From positions 1,860,001 through 1,924,000 of the forward strand of contig JAPEUQ010000003.1 in assembly GCA_027946365.1 (NCBI GenBank): a DNA stretch of 64,000 nt, given 5' to 3'. Every line of letters starts with the position of its first letter. Position 1 is the first letter of the stretch. The stretch comes from Kalmusia sp. IMI 367209 (Eukaryota; Ascomycota; Dothideomycetes; Pleosporales; Didymosphaeriaceae). Under the pieces are notes generated by a model. It searched no databases. It had not been told where the DNA came from and saw only the letters and a program-made list of their open reading frames with translations. This document shows positions 36,057 through 45,956 of this stretch, in pieces. A program made the position numbers and the translations under genes.

Positions 36057-37810
36057 GGTATTTGATAGAGATTGAAGTTGAGTGTAGACCTGGGGTTGAC
36101 AGAGGAGACGGAAGAAGCTGGGGAGGCTTTGTATAGAGTGGAGGTCGACAAAGTAGTGTGCGTGAACAAATTCGAACAAGAATTGAAGCAGGGCTTCGAT
36201 TGCGTAGGCTTCGAGAGCTCTTTCACCGCGAGCTAGCGCAACAAGAGAACCAGTGAAACCCGTTGTTTAGCAGTGAATGAAACCCCCCCAAAGCGGGAGG
36301 GAACAGAGCTTGTTCAGCGACTAGACTTGCTGCTGCTGCTCCGAGATATTCATTCTAATCTCGAGAAGCGTAATCGCTATATTGGATACTATCCGCAATC
36401 TCTATCGATCATGTAAACCCTCTAGGGATCAAGGACCAAGTGATAGACTTATAAGAGAAATCCTCAAAACCATCGGACCGACCATAGCAAGCTCGATCTG
36501 AGTAACGACTAATTTTTTCAAGAAAAGTGTAAGACCTGGGCCCCGCGTTGACAAGAGTTTAGCTACATAGCACAACGACGCTTGTACATATACATTCTCG
36601 TCGCTTCTTGATACATGTACTCACGGTCGGTACCATCTTCTACACAGAGTTTAGAGCTAGCCCTTCCCTGTTGCAAGTATAATTGAGCTAGGTTGAATGC
36701 TAGCAACTCAACGGTGCAGTAGCCTCGTTCCTCTCGGCTTCTCCATACATATCACGCTCCTAGTCATGTATGGCCATTGGATTGTAACATTTCACTGTCC
36801 CGTTCTTTCAACAAAACTTCTGTATACGCGTGTTGTTTCCAAATCTTGTCTATATGTAACACTGTGGAGAGAACTTTTAACTGACTCCTAAAAGCGTTCA
36901 TGGAGGAAGCGGATAGGTACTTCATAAGGTCTCAGGTACCAACAATAAAGAAGCTTAATATATATATATATATATATAGCTAAATTGGGTCCTATGAATA
37001 GATAAATGAGAAAACGCTACCGGAGTCTACGTCGTGTCATTGTTGTTCTATATAGCAAGCGTTTGAGAACCGTAGCAAGAGCTAGTAAGCTACCGACGTT
37101 GCCCAGAAACTAGCAAGCTGCTCTTCTGATTCAAGATGCTTGTCATGACTCGTTGTGCCATTAGGTGTTTGAGGTGGGTCCATCATACTCCCAGAGTCTA
37201 GTTTATCATAGTCCTTTGAGCCTCCATCAACTCTCAGAGATGAGCCTTTGTTTGGTCCCAATACTGGGAAGGGAGATCTCAAAAACGCGTTACATCTATT
37301 AAGTAGCTTCCCATACACTTAGCATAGGGGTATTACTAGAGTTTGAGAGGGGTTCTGAGCAATCATAGACGATGTTTAGAGATGGGCATGAGTAGGCAAT
37401 CAATATGCGAAGGCATAGAAGGAAAAACGAGTCGACAATCGTCAGTTACGTTGACATTTTCGTGACACTCGGTTTTTTTACTTTCAAAGGTACCACGAAT
37501 TGTTGTCCGAAACATTGAAAGACTTCTGTTTGATATTATCGCCGATTCAGGGAGCACGAAGAAAACATCGAGAGCGGGAAGTTAGGGCATGTTGGAAATG
37601 ATGAATGCGCTGATCGATGACCGCAGCGTTTACTGCTACATGGGGCGTGCACCCCTGTGCTCTGGGTGCCGTGATCTACCCTAAAAACTCCATCGTCGAT
37701 GACTAAATCAGAACGCTCCCAGTTATGGGCTCGATTCATGGCACATATTCCGCGGAAGAAGTCGTGCTTGCCTTCTTTTCGGGCTAAGTAAGGCTCATGG
37801 CCACGCTTCT
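36057..37810. other. Gene-poor, AT-rich spacer between small protein and LSM6
   Basis: About 1.75 kb with no convincing gene. It contains a TA microsatellite (36958-36978), many TAGC/CTAG words and short frames, such as 37082-37318, without family resemblance. The composition differs from the GC-richer gene blocks on both sides and suits an old degraded repeat, but no element boundaries are visible. Confidence 0.45.
36958..36978. repeat. TA dinucleotide microsatellite
   Basis: Twenty-one bases of alternating A and T within the AT-rich spacer. Confidence 0.9.
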
Positions 37811-38321
37811 TCATGCGTTATCGGCGGAGATGTATGTGACTACTGTTATATTAGAGTACGTTCTCCAGGACTGAGATAGGAGAGTAGTCACCGTTGTTGC
37901 CTCGAACGAAGGCATCACCCCAACTGCGGACGAGCTTACCGTCCGACCACTCCTTGCATCGCTCGAGGGCGATGTTCATATAGCCATCGACCGACTGGAG
38001 ATCACCTGACGTGCTGTTAGTCTTAGAGGTACGTACATACTACAGCCCGCTTTAGCTCTCCGAACGTCGAGAAATCTATCAATGATTGTGTTCAAATTCG
38101 CATTGAGGGCTTGAGGAAGCCAAGCATATCAACCAGTTTGGCGAAAGACAGCGGGGCCGCTGAGAAGCAGGAAGAAGACGCATGGGAAACGCACCTTTGT
38201 AGACAATGCCAGAGTTCAGCTTGACTGTAACAGGGGCACCGATGATCTCGCTGAGGAAGCCGCTGGGGTCACGGGAGTCGCCTTTGATGTCGGCATCGGG
38301 GCTATCGCCGTTGGTTGCCAT
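37811..38321 (-). CDS. LSM6: U6 snRNA-associated Sm-like protein LSm6
   Basis: Subunit of the LSm2-8 ring that binds the 3' uridine tail of U6 snRNA in the nucleus, and of the LSm1-7 ring in mRNA decay. Exons (minus): 38321-38195, 38005-37892, 37842-37811; 90 aa, typical for LSm6. Sm1 block: LSEIIGAPVTVKLNSGIVYKG, the last Gly codon being split by intron 1. Sm1 continues in LQSVDGYMNIALE. Sm2 is DAFVRGNNVVTYIS, with the RGNN motif that contacts RNA. Intron 1 is 189 nt, long for this locus, with a CTAAC branch site; intron 2 is 49 nt. The final exon holds only 32 coding bases. It is divergent with the SUMO-like protein gene (301 bp between start codons). A U6 gene lies about 7 kb away in this same window. 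Confidence 0.93.
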
Positions 38322-38622
38322 TTTGGTGTGTGCTTAATCGAGGCTATGATGATCAGCCAAAAACCGTAAGTGACACCTATGCAACCTAAAGTACATACGT
38401 GAAATTTTCACTTCGATTTCGAAATGTGGTACCGAGAAATGTGGTGTTGATGCCCTCGGCATGAGCTTGTCGTACCCAAAGTGAACCTATCACGCACGGA
38501 CCATGTCCACGAAAAGCGTGACTGCGCGTCGCATCTCAGCCCTACACGCCACCCCTCGTGGTCGACTAATTAAACGCTTTCACCTCGCACCAGAACACAC
38601 TAACAACGCTCATGCTGCATCG
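38322..38622. promoter_or_regulatory. Divergent promoter, LSM6 / SUMO-like protein
   Basis: Only about 300 bp separate the two start codons. An in-frame upstream ATG at 38503 could lengthen the SUMO-like protein by 40 residues. No TATA box is seen. Confidence 0.45.
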
Positions 38623-40042
38623 ATGACGGACGCAACAACCGGCGCCGCTGCGCAGGCCAAAAAGAAGCGATTCGGCTTCAAGAAGGCAGCATGGCAAACC
38701 GCACCAAAAGCCGAGACGCAGGAGGACATGTTCAGTCATTCCAGCGAGTTCAAAGACATAATCGCCGAGGAGACAAAACGCAAGATTGAGGAGAAGCGGA
38801 AGGTAGAAGAGGCAAAACAGCGCAAAGCAGACGATGTGCGACAACGCAAACGGCGCAAAGTGTCTGCCGAGCCGGACGAGAAGGTGCACGCCAGCAGATC
38901 AGGAAACTCTGATCAAGACGATCGAATGGCGAGTAAAGGGTACCCTTGCGAAGGAAACCCATGATGCATGCCTTACCTGACTTGAGATTAGTCGTAGCAA
39001 GACGCCAATGTCTCCCACTCGCAGCGGCTCGACGTCCGACATCCTCGCAACACGATACGATTCCCTTACCAAATCGTCGAGCACTTCATTTGGTGCTGGG
39101 AAACAGTCCCAAGTCATAGATCTAGTGGACACCGATGAAGATGAAGACCTCCCGTACAAGGCTTCCCCTAGCCCGATGCCGCCCATACCAATACGCTCAA
39201 GGCGCGCATCATCAGAAGAAGTCGAGGAGGTGGACGACTCTATGATTGCAGAGCTCAAAGCAAAAGCGCGCGCAAGAGCTGCAGCGAAAATTGCATCCCA
39301 AGAACCAACACCTGCTGTTGTGCCAAGCACCCAGAAGCCGAAGCCTACTGCCATGGTACAACTGTTTATCGTGTCCGAGATTCCGAATACGAAGCCATTG
39401 ATCATCAAGGTGAAGACCGACATGTCTCTTGAGAGACCCAAGAATGCCTGGTGCGAAAAACAGGGCTTCTCACCTGAACAGACTCGTGACATCTTCATGA
39501 CATGGAAGAACCGAAGAATATGGGACACTACCACGATACAGCGGCTCGGCGTCCAGGTTGACGATCACGGATATGCGATAGTTGAGGGTGATCCTACAAT
39601 CTACGATGAGACCAATCTACCCAAGATCCACGTGGAAGCGTGGACAGAAGAAGTTTTCGAGCAAAGAAAGAAAGAGGCTGCATTGGAGGCTGCGAGAGCT
39701 GCCGAATCGGAACCAGCAATCGACGAGCCTGAGCCCGAACCTGAAGCTGAATCCCAAGCTAAGCAGATCCGGCTGATTTTGAAAGCGAAAGGCAAGGACG
39801 ATTTCAAGATCAAGGTTCATGGAGTATGTAACATGTGTTGACAATGTCGCGGGGTGTGCTGCTGATCAAGATCACAGACTACAGAGATCGGTCACCTGGC
39901 CGACGCGTACAAAAAGAACATGGGTGTTCCTAGTGAACAACCCATCACGCTCATGTTCGATGGCGATCGGCTTAAGCCTATGGATACCATCGAGGATGCT
40001 GATATCGATGACATGGATGCCATCGAGGTTCATTTCAAGTGA
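38623..40042 (+). CDS. SUMO-like domain protein of the Rad60/Esc2/NIP45 family
   Basis: Genome-stability proteins of this family carry tandem SUMO-like domains and work with the Smc5/6 complex and SUMO pathway; that role is inferred. Exons: 38623-38939, 38992-39823, 39878-40042; 437 aa. Order: basic N-terminus (KKKRFGFKKAAWQT), a charged coiled coil (KRKIEEKRKVEEAKQRKADD), a possible SUMO-interacting patch (VIDLVDTDEDED), a first SUMO-like domain (AMVQLFIVSEIPNTKPLIIK), an acidic Glu/Pro linker, and a second SUMO-like domain ending DADIDDMDAIEVHFK, completed by the last exon. There is no C-terminal di-glycine, as expected for a domain that is not conjugated. The first intron (GTACCC donor) is weaker than the second and its borders are tentative. 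The frame is open to an ATG at 38503. Confidence 0.82.
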
Positions 40043-40524
40043 GGTGCGAACCCATTTCTTCGCATCATGCGGTGCCGAACTGATTGAATTTCTGCTCTCC
40101 CATACCTTGAGAATTTTACTTTATTGCAAGCGCGGTGTTGGTAGGCTATGCGGTTTTATGGATATGCGGGAATGAGCTACGAACTTGTTTACGGCCTTAG
40201 GATAGCCGCTTGGGTGGGCAAGAGCCCCATTTTTCTTGTGAGCATATATAACATAGCGATGGGTGTATAGTCAGTCAGGCTCTCGAGCCAAACACGAGGA
40301 ATAAATATTCTCAATACATATTCCCCAAGCCTTATTTGTTTAGCGCACAAAAATAAGCTTAACTTGAGCCGCATGGGCATCCCTAGCTTGCACTTTACCC
40401 CACCAAAAAAAATCCACATCCCACGTCAAGCTTCGATTCTACATATATTCCACCACTTTGAGCCTCAATTTCCCCACATTGTTATAATCGACGTCTCCGA
40501 GCCTGCGACGGCCGAATAGCCAAA
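40043..40524. other. Intergenic spacer before TRM112
   Basis: About 480 bp with an A-run at 40406-40412. It holds the 3' UTR of the SUMO-like gene and the TRM112 promoter. Nothing else is recognised. Confidence 0.4.
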
Positions 40525-41011
40525 ATGAAACTCCTCACCCTCAACTTCGTCACTTGCGCCATCAAAACATGCAAAACCTCCCCCGCTTCCTTCCCCCTGC
40601 ACCCGCGCGACGCCGAACTCGAAATCGTCGAAACAGACATAAATCTGCCGTTCTTGAAGAACATTCTGCCCAGACTGAAGTGGGAGGAAATCAGGACTAT
40701 CGCAGGGGAGGTACGTCTGCCGTTCCTGTTCTCAAGCACCTTGCGCGGGATTCGCACTAATAGGAACACAGTTGGGATTGCCAGAGTTGCCGCCCGCCCC
40801 GCCGGCCCGCGAAGATCTTGTACAACCATCGGCAGCTGCTGTGGAAGGCGAGGAGCAAGAGGAAGAGCCGAGTCAGACGGCGAAGGATCTACATCGAGTA
40901 TTGCTTGAGACGTGCGTCAAAGAGGGAAAATTGGTGTGTGGGGAGTGTGGGCATGAGTATAAGGTCATGGAGGGTGTCCCAAATTTTTTGCTGCCTGGGC
41001 ATTTGGTTTAG
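40525..41011 (+). CDS. TRM112: TRM112, activator subunit of several methyltransferases
   Basis: Small zinc protein that stabilises and activates methyltransferases acting on tRNA (Trm9, Trm11), 18S rRNA (Bud23) and release factor eRF1 (Mtq2). Exons 40525-40710 and 40772-41011; 141 aa. The start MKLLTLNFVTCAIKTC gives Cys11 and Cys16, and the second pair is Cys118 and Cys121 in VCGECGHEY, the family's zinc site. The conserved end YKVMEGVPNFLLPGHLV is present. Intron of 61 nt with GTACGT donor and CACTAAT branch site; the joined frame reads IAGELGLPELP. A short acidic insert (EGEEQEEEP) makes it slightly longer than the yeast protein. Confidence is high. Confidence 0.95.
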
Positions 41012-41777
41012 TATGAGAATCGGGATAGACCCAGCTAGGTTGTACAAAGGAGGAGGGAGAGCATGAGAAAAGGAAAATGGGAGCTTGCGAAGTGTGGAAG
41101 ATATGATACCCTTTTTTTGCATAGAGCATGGAGTCACGGTTAGTCGAGATGCATACCTCTCGGAAGTCAAAAAGTCGATTGGTCTCGTCATATGGATACA
41201 ATTTCGTGTGGCATTTTACTCTTTTGTGTCCGTCGGCCTCAGAATCCGAGGAACAGCTAATGGCATGGATTTGATTGAAGTTTCGAAGTACAGTTTGTTG
41301 ACCGGTAGGTTACTTCAGAATGCATACGCAACTCAATGTGGCCTTGGCAGACTGATGATCTGGACGCCTAGCTCACCACTGAGTAGAGTGCTGTGTTATC
41401 AAAGCTGACACTGCATCATGGTACATAACGATCTGCCCTGCGGTAGTACTAGTGCAGACAGTAACATACGTATACAGCCCTGTGTCGAAAGTATAAGATC
41501 ATATTATGTATGTCATTATGACTTGGCCCACAATGAGTCTCCATACTTTTGATCTAATATTGAGAGAAAAGCGGAATAAGCAATCACCACATATCCCGCA
41601 TATCAGGATAATGGAACATTTTTCATGCCTACGTGGTATCTAAACCCTCCCCAACGCCAGAACACCTCCCGATGCGACTCACCCCCGCCATACGCCTATC
41701 TATTGGCCAATGGCAAAAGTCTGGAGGCTGTAATGTGTATCCTGAAATAACTTGACCCATAAAATTTCCTCAAAATA
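41012..41777. other. Convergent spacer TRM112 / YTM1
   Basis: About 770 bp between two 3' ends, AT-rich in its second half. The short frames at both ends are shadows or chance. No RNA gene is seen. Confidence 0.45.
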
Positions 41778-43282
41778 TCACGTACCCACAGTCCTATTGA
41801 TTTGCACCCTCTTGTCCTCACCACCACTCACAATACCAACGTCCTTGTCCCATCTTACACCGAAAACTTTAACACCCTCGCCATGGCCATGTGCTGGCCG
41901 CCCCTTAGCGCTGTCTCGAGAAATTGTGTACATGCTCTCCCCAAGCTGACCCTCGCCTTGCACCTCTGACGGTCTAACGCTTCGCACATCCCAGATCTGA
42001 ACCGTGCCGTCGTGCGAGCCCGACAGCAGGCTGTACTCAGAGCTTGGATCGACATCGAGCGACACAACGGCGTTCTTGTGCCCTCGCAGCGTCATCGCAG
42101 TGATCTGGGTGGCGGATGCACGCGGGTCAATGAGCGTGATGTGGCGCGCTGAAGTTCCTGTCGCGAGGAGATTAAGTTTAGGTAATGCAACGAGGGAGAG
42201 GAGCGAGTGGCCTGTTGTCCGCGTATCCACGCACGTCGACGTAGGTAGATCCCAGGTCTTCAGGCTGTGGTCGTGAGACGCTGAGTATGCAACCGTAGCG
42301 TCGTCTGGCTTGAAAATAACGCTGGAGACGGGCGATGCGTGGCCGGAGAGCTTGCTGAGAGCACCGCGCGCAGGAACAGTCCGGTCGGGTTTGGCTAGTT
42401 TTTGTCGTTTGTTCGAGGCCGCTGTAGAATTTGGTAGGAGCTCGGCTGGCGCAGCTGGGTTCTCTTTTGTATTCGAGGAGAAGAGAGAGATTGTTGAATC
42501 GGCTGAGGCCGAAAGGATGCGGTTGGAAGGGCCATGAACAGCAATGTCTTCTACACCCCAGCGGTGGCTAAAGAGCTCCACGCTCGAGGTAATCGTCCTC
42601 GTATCCTCGTCGTACTTATATACGCGCACCGCATTATCCATGCCCGCAGCTACGATCTTCTTATCCGATATCCACTTCGACGCCTTCAAGCTCGTTATTC
42701 GTCCGCCATTGTTCGGTGCCTGCGACGTCGCCAGTACGTCTCCTGACATGTCCCACACCCGCACCAGACCATCGTAACTCGCACTCAATATTCTCTCCTG
42801 CCCGCTCTGAACACTGCCACTAGACCACGCGCCCGCAGCCGACGAAGCGGAAAGCACATCCACAGCAGATACCCAATCGTCGTGTTCGAAGCTAGTTACG
42901 TTCAATGGTGGGACGAGAGCGCGTGTGTACTCGACATCCAGTGTTGTTTCAGCCGAGATACCATTCTGAGTGAGGAACTCATCGATTGTCGTGCGCAGGA
43001 ATTGGCCATTTATAAGGATGTCGAAGGGGATAGGTTTGGAGTCGGGGTGGAGGAGGTTGTTGACGAGGGCGGAGAGTTGCGGACGTTTCACAGCTGTGAA
43101 CAATTAATATGTATGAGGCGTCACGGTATGAATTGATTTCGCGCATCCGTCGCATGCGAATAGAGGACTGGAATGTACTTACAGGTCTGCACGAGAAGGG
43201 GGCCGGGTTCTTGTTCTAGCTGTATCGACGGATCACGAGTGCTTAGTCGCACGGGCACTTTCACTTCAGTTTTGGAGTCCAT
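41778..43282 (-). CDS. YTM1: Ribosome biogenesis protein YTM1 (WD40)
   Basis: Member of the Nop7-Erb1-Ytm1 (PeBoW) complex needed for 27S pre-rRNA processing and 60S assembly in the nucleolus; the AAA+ ATPase Rea1 removes it through its N-terminal domain. Exons (minus): 43282-43183 and 43093-41778; 471 aa. The first exon supplies the start of the NLE/MIDAS-interacting domain (KVPVRLSTRDPSIQLEQEPG), joined by an 89 nt intron to VKRPQLSALVNNLL. Beta-propeller repeats are clear: DGLVRVWDMSG, DNAVRVYKYD, DSTISLFSS, DHSLKTWDL, DGTVQIWDVRS and SGGEDKRVQI at the end. A Lys/Arg patch (SNKRQKLAKPDR) may help nuclear entry. It shares a 222 bp divergent promoter with the HAD phosphatase. Confidence 0.95.
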
Positions 43283-43504
43283 GTCGGCGACGATGTAGTG
43301 AGGTGTGCGCGGTGAACCGAAGCTCTTCCAAATTTTTGGACCTCGAAGTTTTTCTGATTAGGCTTAGCGCGGGGACTATCGGCGCCTGCAAACTCCGATG
43401 AGATACATTCACTCGCTTTAAAACATCCGTCGCGCTCAGTATCGCAATGATCCTGCTCTCGCAATGCTTGGAGAAGGTGATGAGTACATATACCGCTCAT
43501 TAAG

Positions 43505-44575
43505 ATGAGCTGTATAGGAGCTTTTGCACCAATTTCTATTCGCATTCCTCGGGCTCGGTATCGCATTTTGGTCAATATCTCGTCCAGCATCTCCCAAGCA
43601 ATTCATCATCGTTCTTTCCATACAAGCAAAATAATGGCGCAGCCGCTTCTCCCATCGAACCAGGTGATTAACTGGGTGCTAGATTGGGACGGAACTATTA
43701 CGAAGCACGACACCCTTGACGTTCTCGTTAACATCGCCGCACAACGCAAACCAGGCTTCGGTGTTCCTGAGAAATGGAAGAACCTCACACAAGCATACCT
43801 TTCAGACTACGAAGAGACCCTCAAAAAACATGTACCAGACGGGAAACTGCCTTTGAAAGTGTCAGATGAGAAGAAGCTCCTCAGAATCCTTGAAGAAGTA
43901 GAGAAGCGAAGCATCGACCGAGTCTCTAACTCTAGTATCTTTGGAAGTTTGACGAAAAGGGATGTAGACGAAGGAGCAATTGAAGCCATTAAGTCAGGGC
44001 GCGTACAAATACGCGAAGGATACATCGATTTTGTTCAAGCTCTTCGAGATCGCAAAGGGCGATTCGACGAACGTTTCTTTATTCTCAGTGTCAATTGGAG
44101 TCAAAAATTCATTGCTGCGTGTCTCAGCGCTAGAGTGTATGACAGATGTTCAAGCAAGGACATGTTTCCAGCTATCTATGCAAACGAGCTTGAGGGATTG
44201 CATGAGAAGACGGGAAAAGAAATCTTCGAAAAGCCATCGACTGGTCACATCTCCCCTGGGACTTCGCGCAGCAACACAATAGTATCTAGTCACGACAAAT
44301 TAGAGCGTTTCCAGATTATAGGACCGGAGGACCATGCAAAGACTCGGAAGGTGTATGTGGGAGATAGCTGGACCGATTTGGAGTGCCTCTTAGAAGCAGA
44401 TCTCGGAATTTGCATCCGAGACGATCCCATGACGGGTACACAGCAGAAATTAGCAGACTCACTGCAAAGAATTGGTGTACGTTGTACTCGGCTGCAAGAT
44501 TGCGAGCAGACGGATGAGTGGAGCGTTGTGTGGGCGCGAGATTTCCATGAGATTTTGCACTGGCTGAAGGCATAA
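43505..44575 (+). CDS. HAD-superfamily phosphatase, possibly mitochondrial
   Basis: Intronless frame of 356 aa. From the second ATG (43634) the protein starts MAQPLLPSNQVINWVLDWDG; the HAD nucleophile motif is DWDGT (Asp17 and Asp19 in that numbering), and the late acidic motif is VYVGDSWTDLECLLEAD, where the second pair of metal-binding aspartates is expected. This resembles the phosphoserine-phosphatase/PHOSPHO2-type branch of HAD enzymes, but the substrate is unknown. The 43 residues added by the first ATG (43505) are rich in Arg, Ser and Ile and end RSFHTSKIM, like a mitochondrial presequence. Either a targeted protein or two products from alternative starts is possible. The gene is divergent with YTM1 (222 bp). 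Confidence 0.82.
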   Translation: MSCIGAFAPISIRIPRARYRILVNISSSISQAIHHRSFHTSKIMAQPLLPSNQVINWVLDWDGTITKHDTLDVLVNIAAQRKPGFGVPEKWKNLTQAYLSDYEETLKKHVPDGKLPLKVSDEKKLLRILEEVEKRSIDRVSNSSIFGSLTKRDVDEGAIEAIKSGRVQIREGYIDFVQALRDRKGRFDERFFILSVNWSQKFIAACLSARVYDRCSSKDMFPAIYANELEGLHEKTGKEIFEKPSTGHISPGTSRSNTIVSSHDKLERFQIIGPEDHAKTRKVYVGDSWTDLECLLEADLGICIRDDPMTGTQQKLADSLQRIGVRCTRLQDCEQTDEWSVVWARDFHEILHWLKA

Positions 44576-45461
44576 CCACTCGCGCCATACTTTGCCATCG
44601 CTATGTCCCGTCCGGCCTTCCCTATTCAATATTTTTTTTTCGAGTAGTCAAGTATAGTGGATGGAAGATCAGCGATGCTGGCAAGTCATCTTTCCATACA
44701 ATCTTGGCGTCGATGAGTGCATGCCTTCCTCAACACTTGTTCATGAAATCCAGCTGGCAAATAATGCTCGATTCCCACCATTTCCTAAAGCCACATCATA
44801 TACAACCATTCCCAGAGCATCAATATCTCCGCGCAATCGTTTCAAGGTCGCATGGCAACATTAACGTATTGGAGAGGATGAGGACGATGTTTCTCCAAGT
44901 GGTTTGAGTCAGATTTTTATATACATCACTTCAAACTACAAGCAGCGTTGAGCTTCGTGTGCAGGACTTCTAGTGTCTCGACATGGCTAGCTTGGATTTG
45001 ACATGACGCTCGATTCATCGATTTTCATTGCAATCTCTAGCACAGGAGAGCATTCCATACACTCCATGACTGCACCCAAACCGGTTTCGTATTTTCGCAC
45101 AGCACAAAATTACGTTTTCATACGTAGAAGGCTTGCGACCCATGATCAACATACCAAATCCGTTTAGAACATTCATTCATGGGATAGAAGACGGTAAAGA
45201 TCATTATGTGCTTCCTAGATCGTAGGAAACGTAGGCGCAGATGTGAACAAGATCTTCCTAGTCCATCTCTCTACCGTGAGTGCCGTCGAGTATTACAAAG
45301 CGAAACTCGACTACTTCTATCCAAACATCGCAATTAAATAGATCCATCCATTCACATCAACCATCAACAACCACTAGCCAAGTCACCAAGCAAACACGAG
45401 CCCCGACCTAATCTATCAAAAGAGGATAAATTGGAAAAAAAGCTGCATTCCGCTCTCTCCC
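44576..45461. other. Intergenic region downstream of U6 and of HAD phosphatase
   Basis: About 0.9 kb, AT-rich, between the HAD stop codon and the 3' flank of the U6 gene. Short frames near 44661-44907 have no coding character. No snoRNA-type box pair was found. Confidence 0.4.
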
Positions 45462-45471
45462 GATTTCGAAC
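45462..45471 (-). promoter_or_regulatory. B-box-like element downstream of U6
   Basis: On the minus strand GTTCGAAATC begins about 20 nt after the U6 terminator. It matches the TFIIIC B-box core GTTCGANNC closely. Yeast U6 (SNR6) has a downstream B box, so recruitment of TFIIIC is inferred. Confidence 0.5.
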
Positions 45472-45491
45472 TCCCGTCCCTACCAGGATCC

Positions 45492-45593
45492 AAAAAATGA
45501 TGGCTTCTCTTTGAATAGCGTGTCATCCTTAGTGCAGGGGCCATGCTAATCTTCTCTGTATCGTTTCAATAGACCAAATGCCCGCAGGCAAAG
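45492..45593 (-). ncRNA. U6: U6 spliceosomal snRNA
   Basis: Pol III transcript forming the catalytic core of the spliceosome. On the minus strand the conserved centre reads TTGAAACGATACAGAGA, then AGATTAGCATGGCCCCTGCA, then CTAAGGATGACACG. It holds the ACAGAGA box (45554-45559 for ACAGAG) that pairs with 5' splice sites and the AGC triad of the catalytic helix. A short 5' hairpin TGCC-TGCG-GGCA precedes it, and the 3' half ends in a T6 run (45492-45497), the Pol III terminator and LSm-binding tail. The length of about 100 nt fits fungal U6 without an intron. The 5' end is estimated from the TATA spacing and may be off by a few bases. Confidence 0.95.
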
Positions 45594-45613
45594 TTATCCT
45601 CTGGAGATAAATA

Positions 45614-45619
45614 CATATA
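45614..45619 (-). promoter_or_regulatory. TATA box of the U6 gene
   Basis: TATATG on the minus strand lies roughly 25-30 nt before the estimated U6 start, the spacing used by Pol III U6 promoters in fungi. Confidence 0.65.
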
Positions 45620-45956
45620 CTTGCTTATTTGAAAGCCATTCTCTTCAAAAGATGTTCCGAGGGGGGAGTGGAGTGGTGTCAGTGGGCGCAGATCGCAGGC
45701 AGAAGTGCATCACGTGGACAAGAATGATGAAAAAGGTCCAAGCTCAAAAGAGCAGCATAAACAGAGCATGATACAGGACAATGCACATTATGCAGAACCT
45801 TCAAAGTACAATTGCTAACTGAAATATTTCTCGCAGTTTGAACCTGAGATGATGCCCGTTATCCGTTGCCAATACGCACCCGTCCGAGAGCACGTTTCAT
45901 CAACGCCAGAACCCAACGCCGATGCCAACGCGCCATCTGCTCCCAGAGTCTACACT
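45620..45956. other. Spacer between U6 promoter and 3' end of Mug190-like gene
   Basis: About 340 bp with a G-rich stretch near 45661-45690. No gene is seen. Confidence 0.4.

Noticed and set aside
37082..37318. 78-codon minus-strand frame
   Set aside because: Composition is somewhat coding-like, but it lies in an AT-rich spacer with no family match and no supporting signals.
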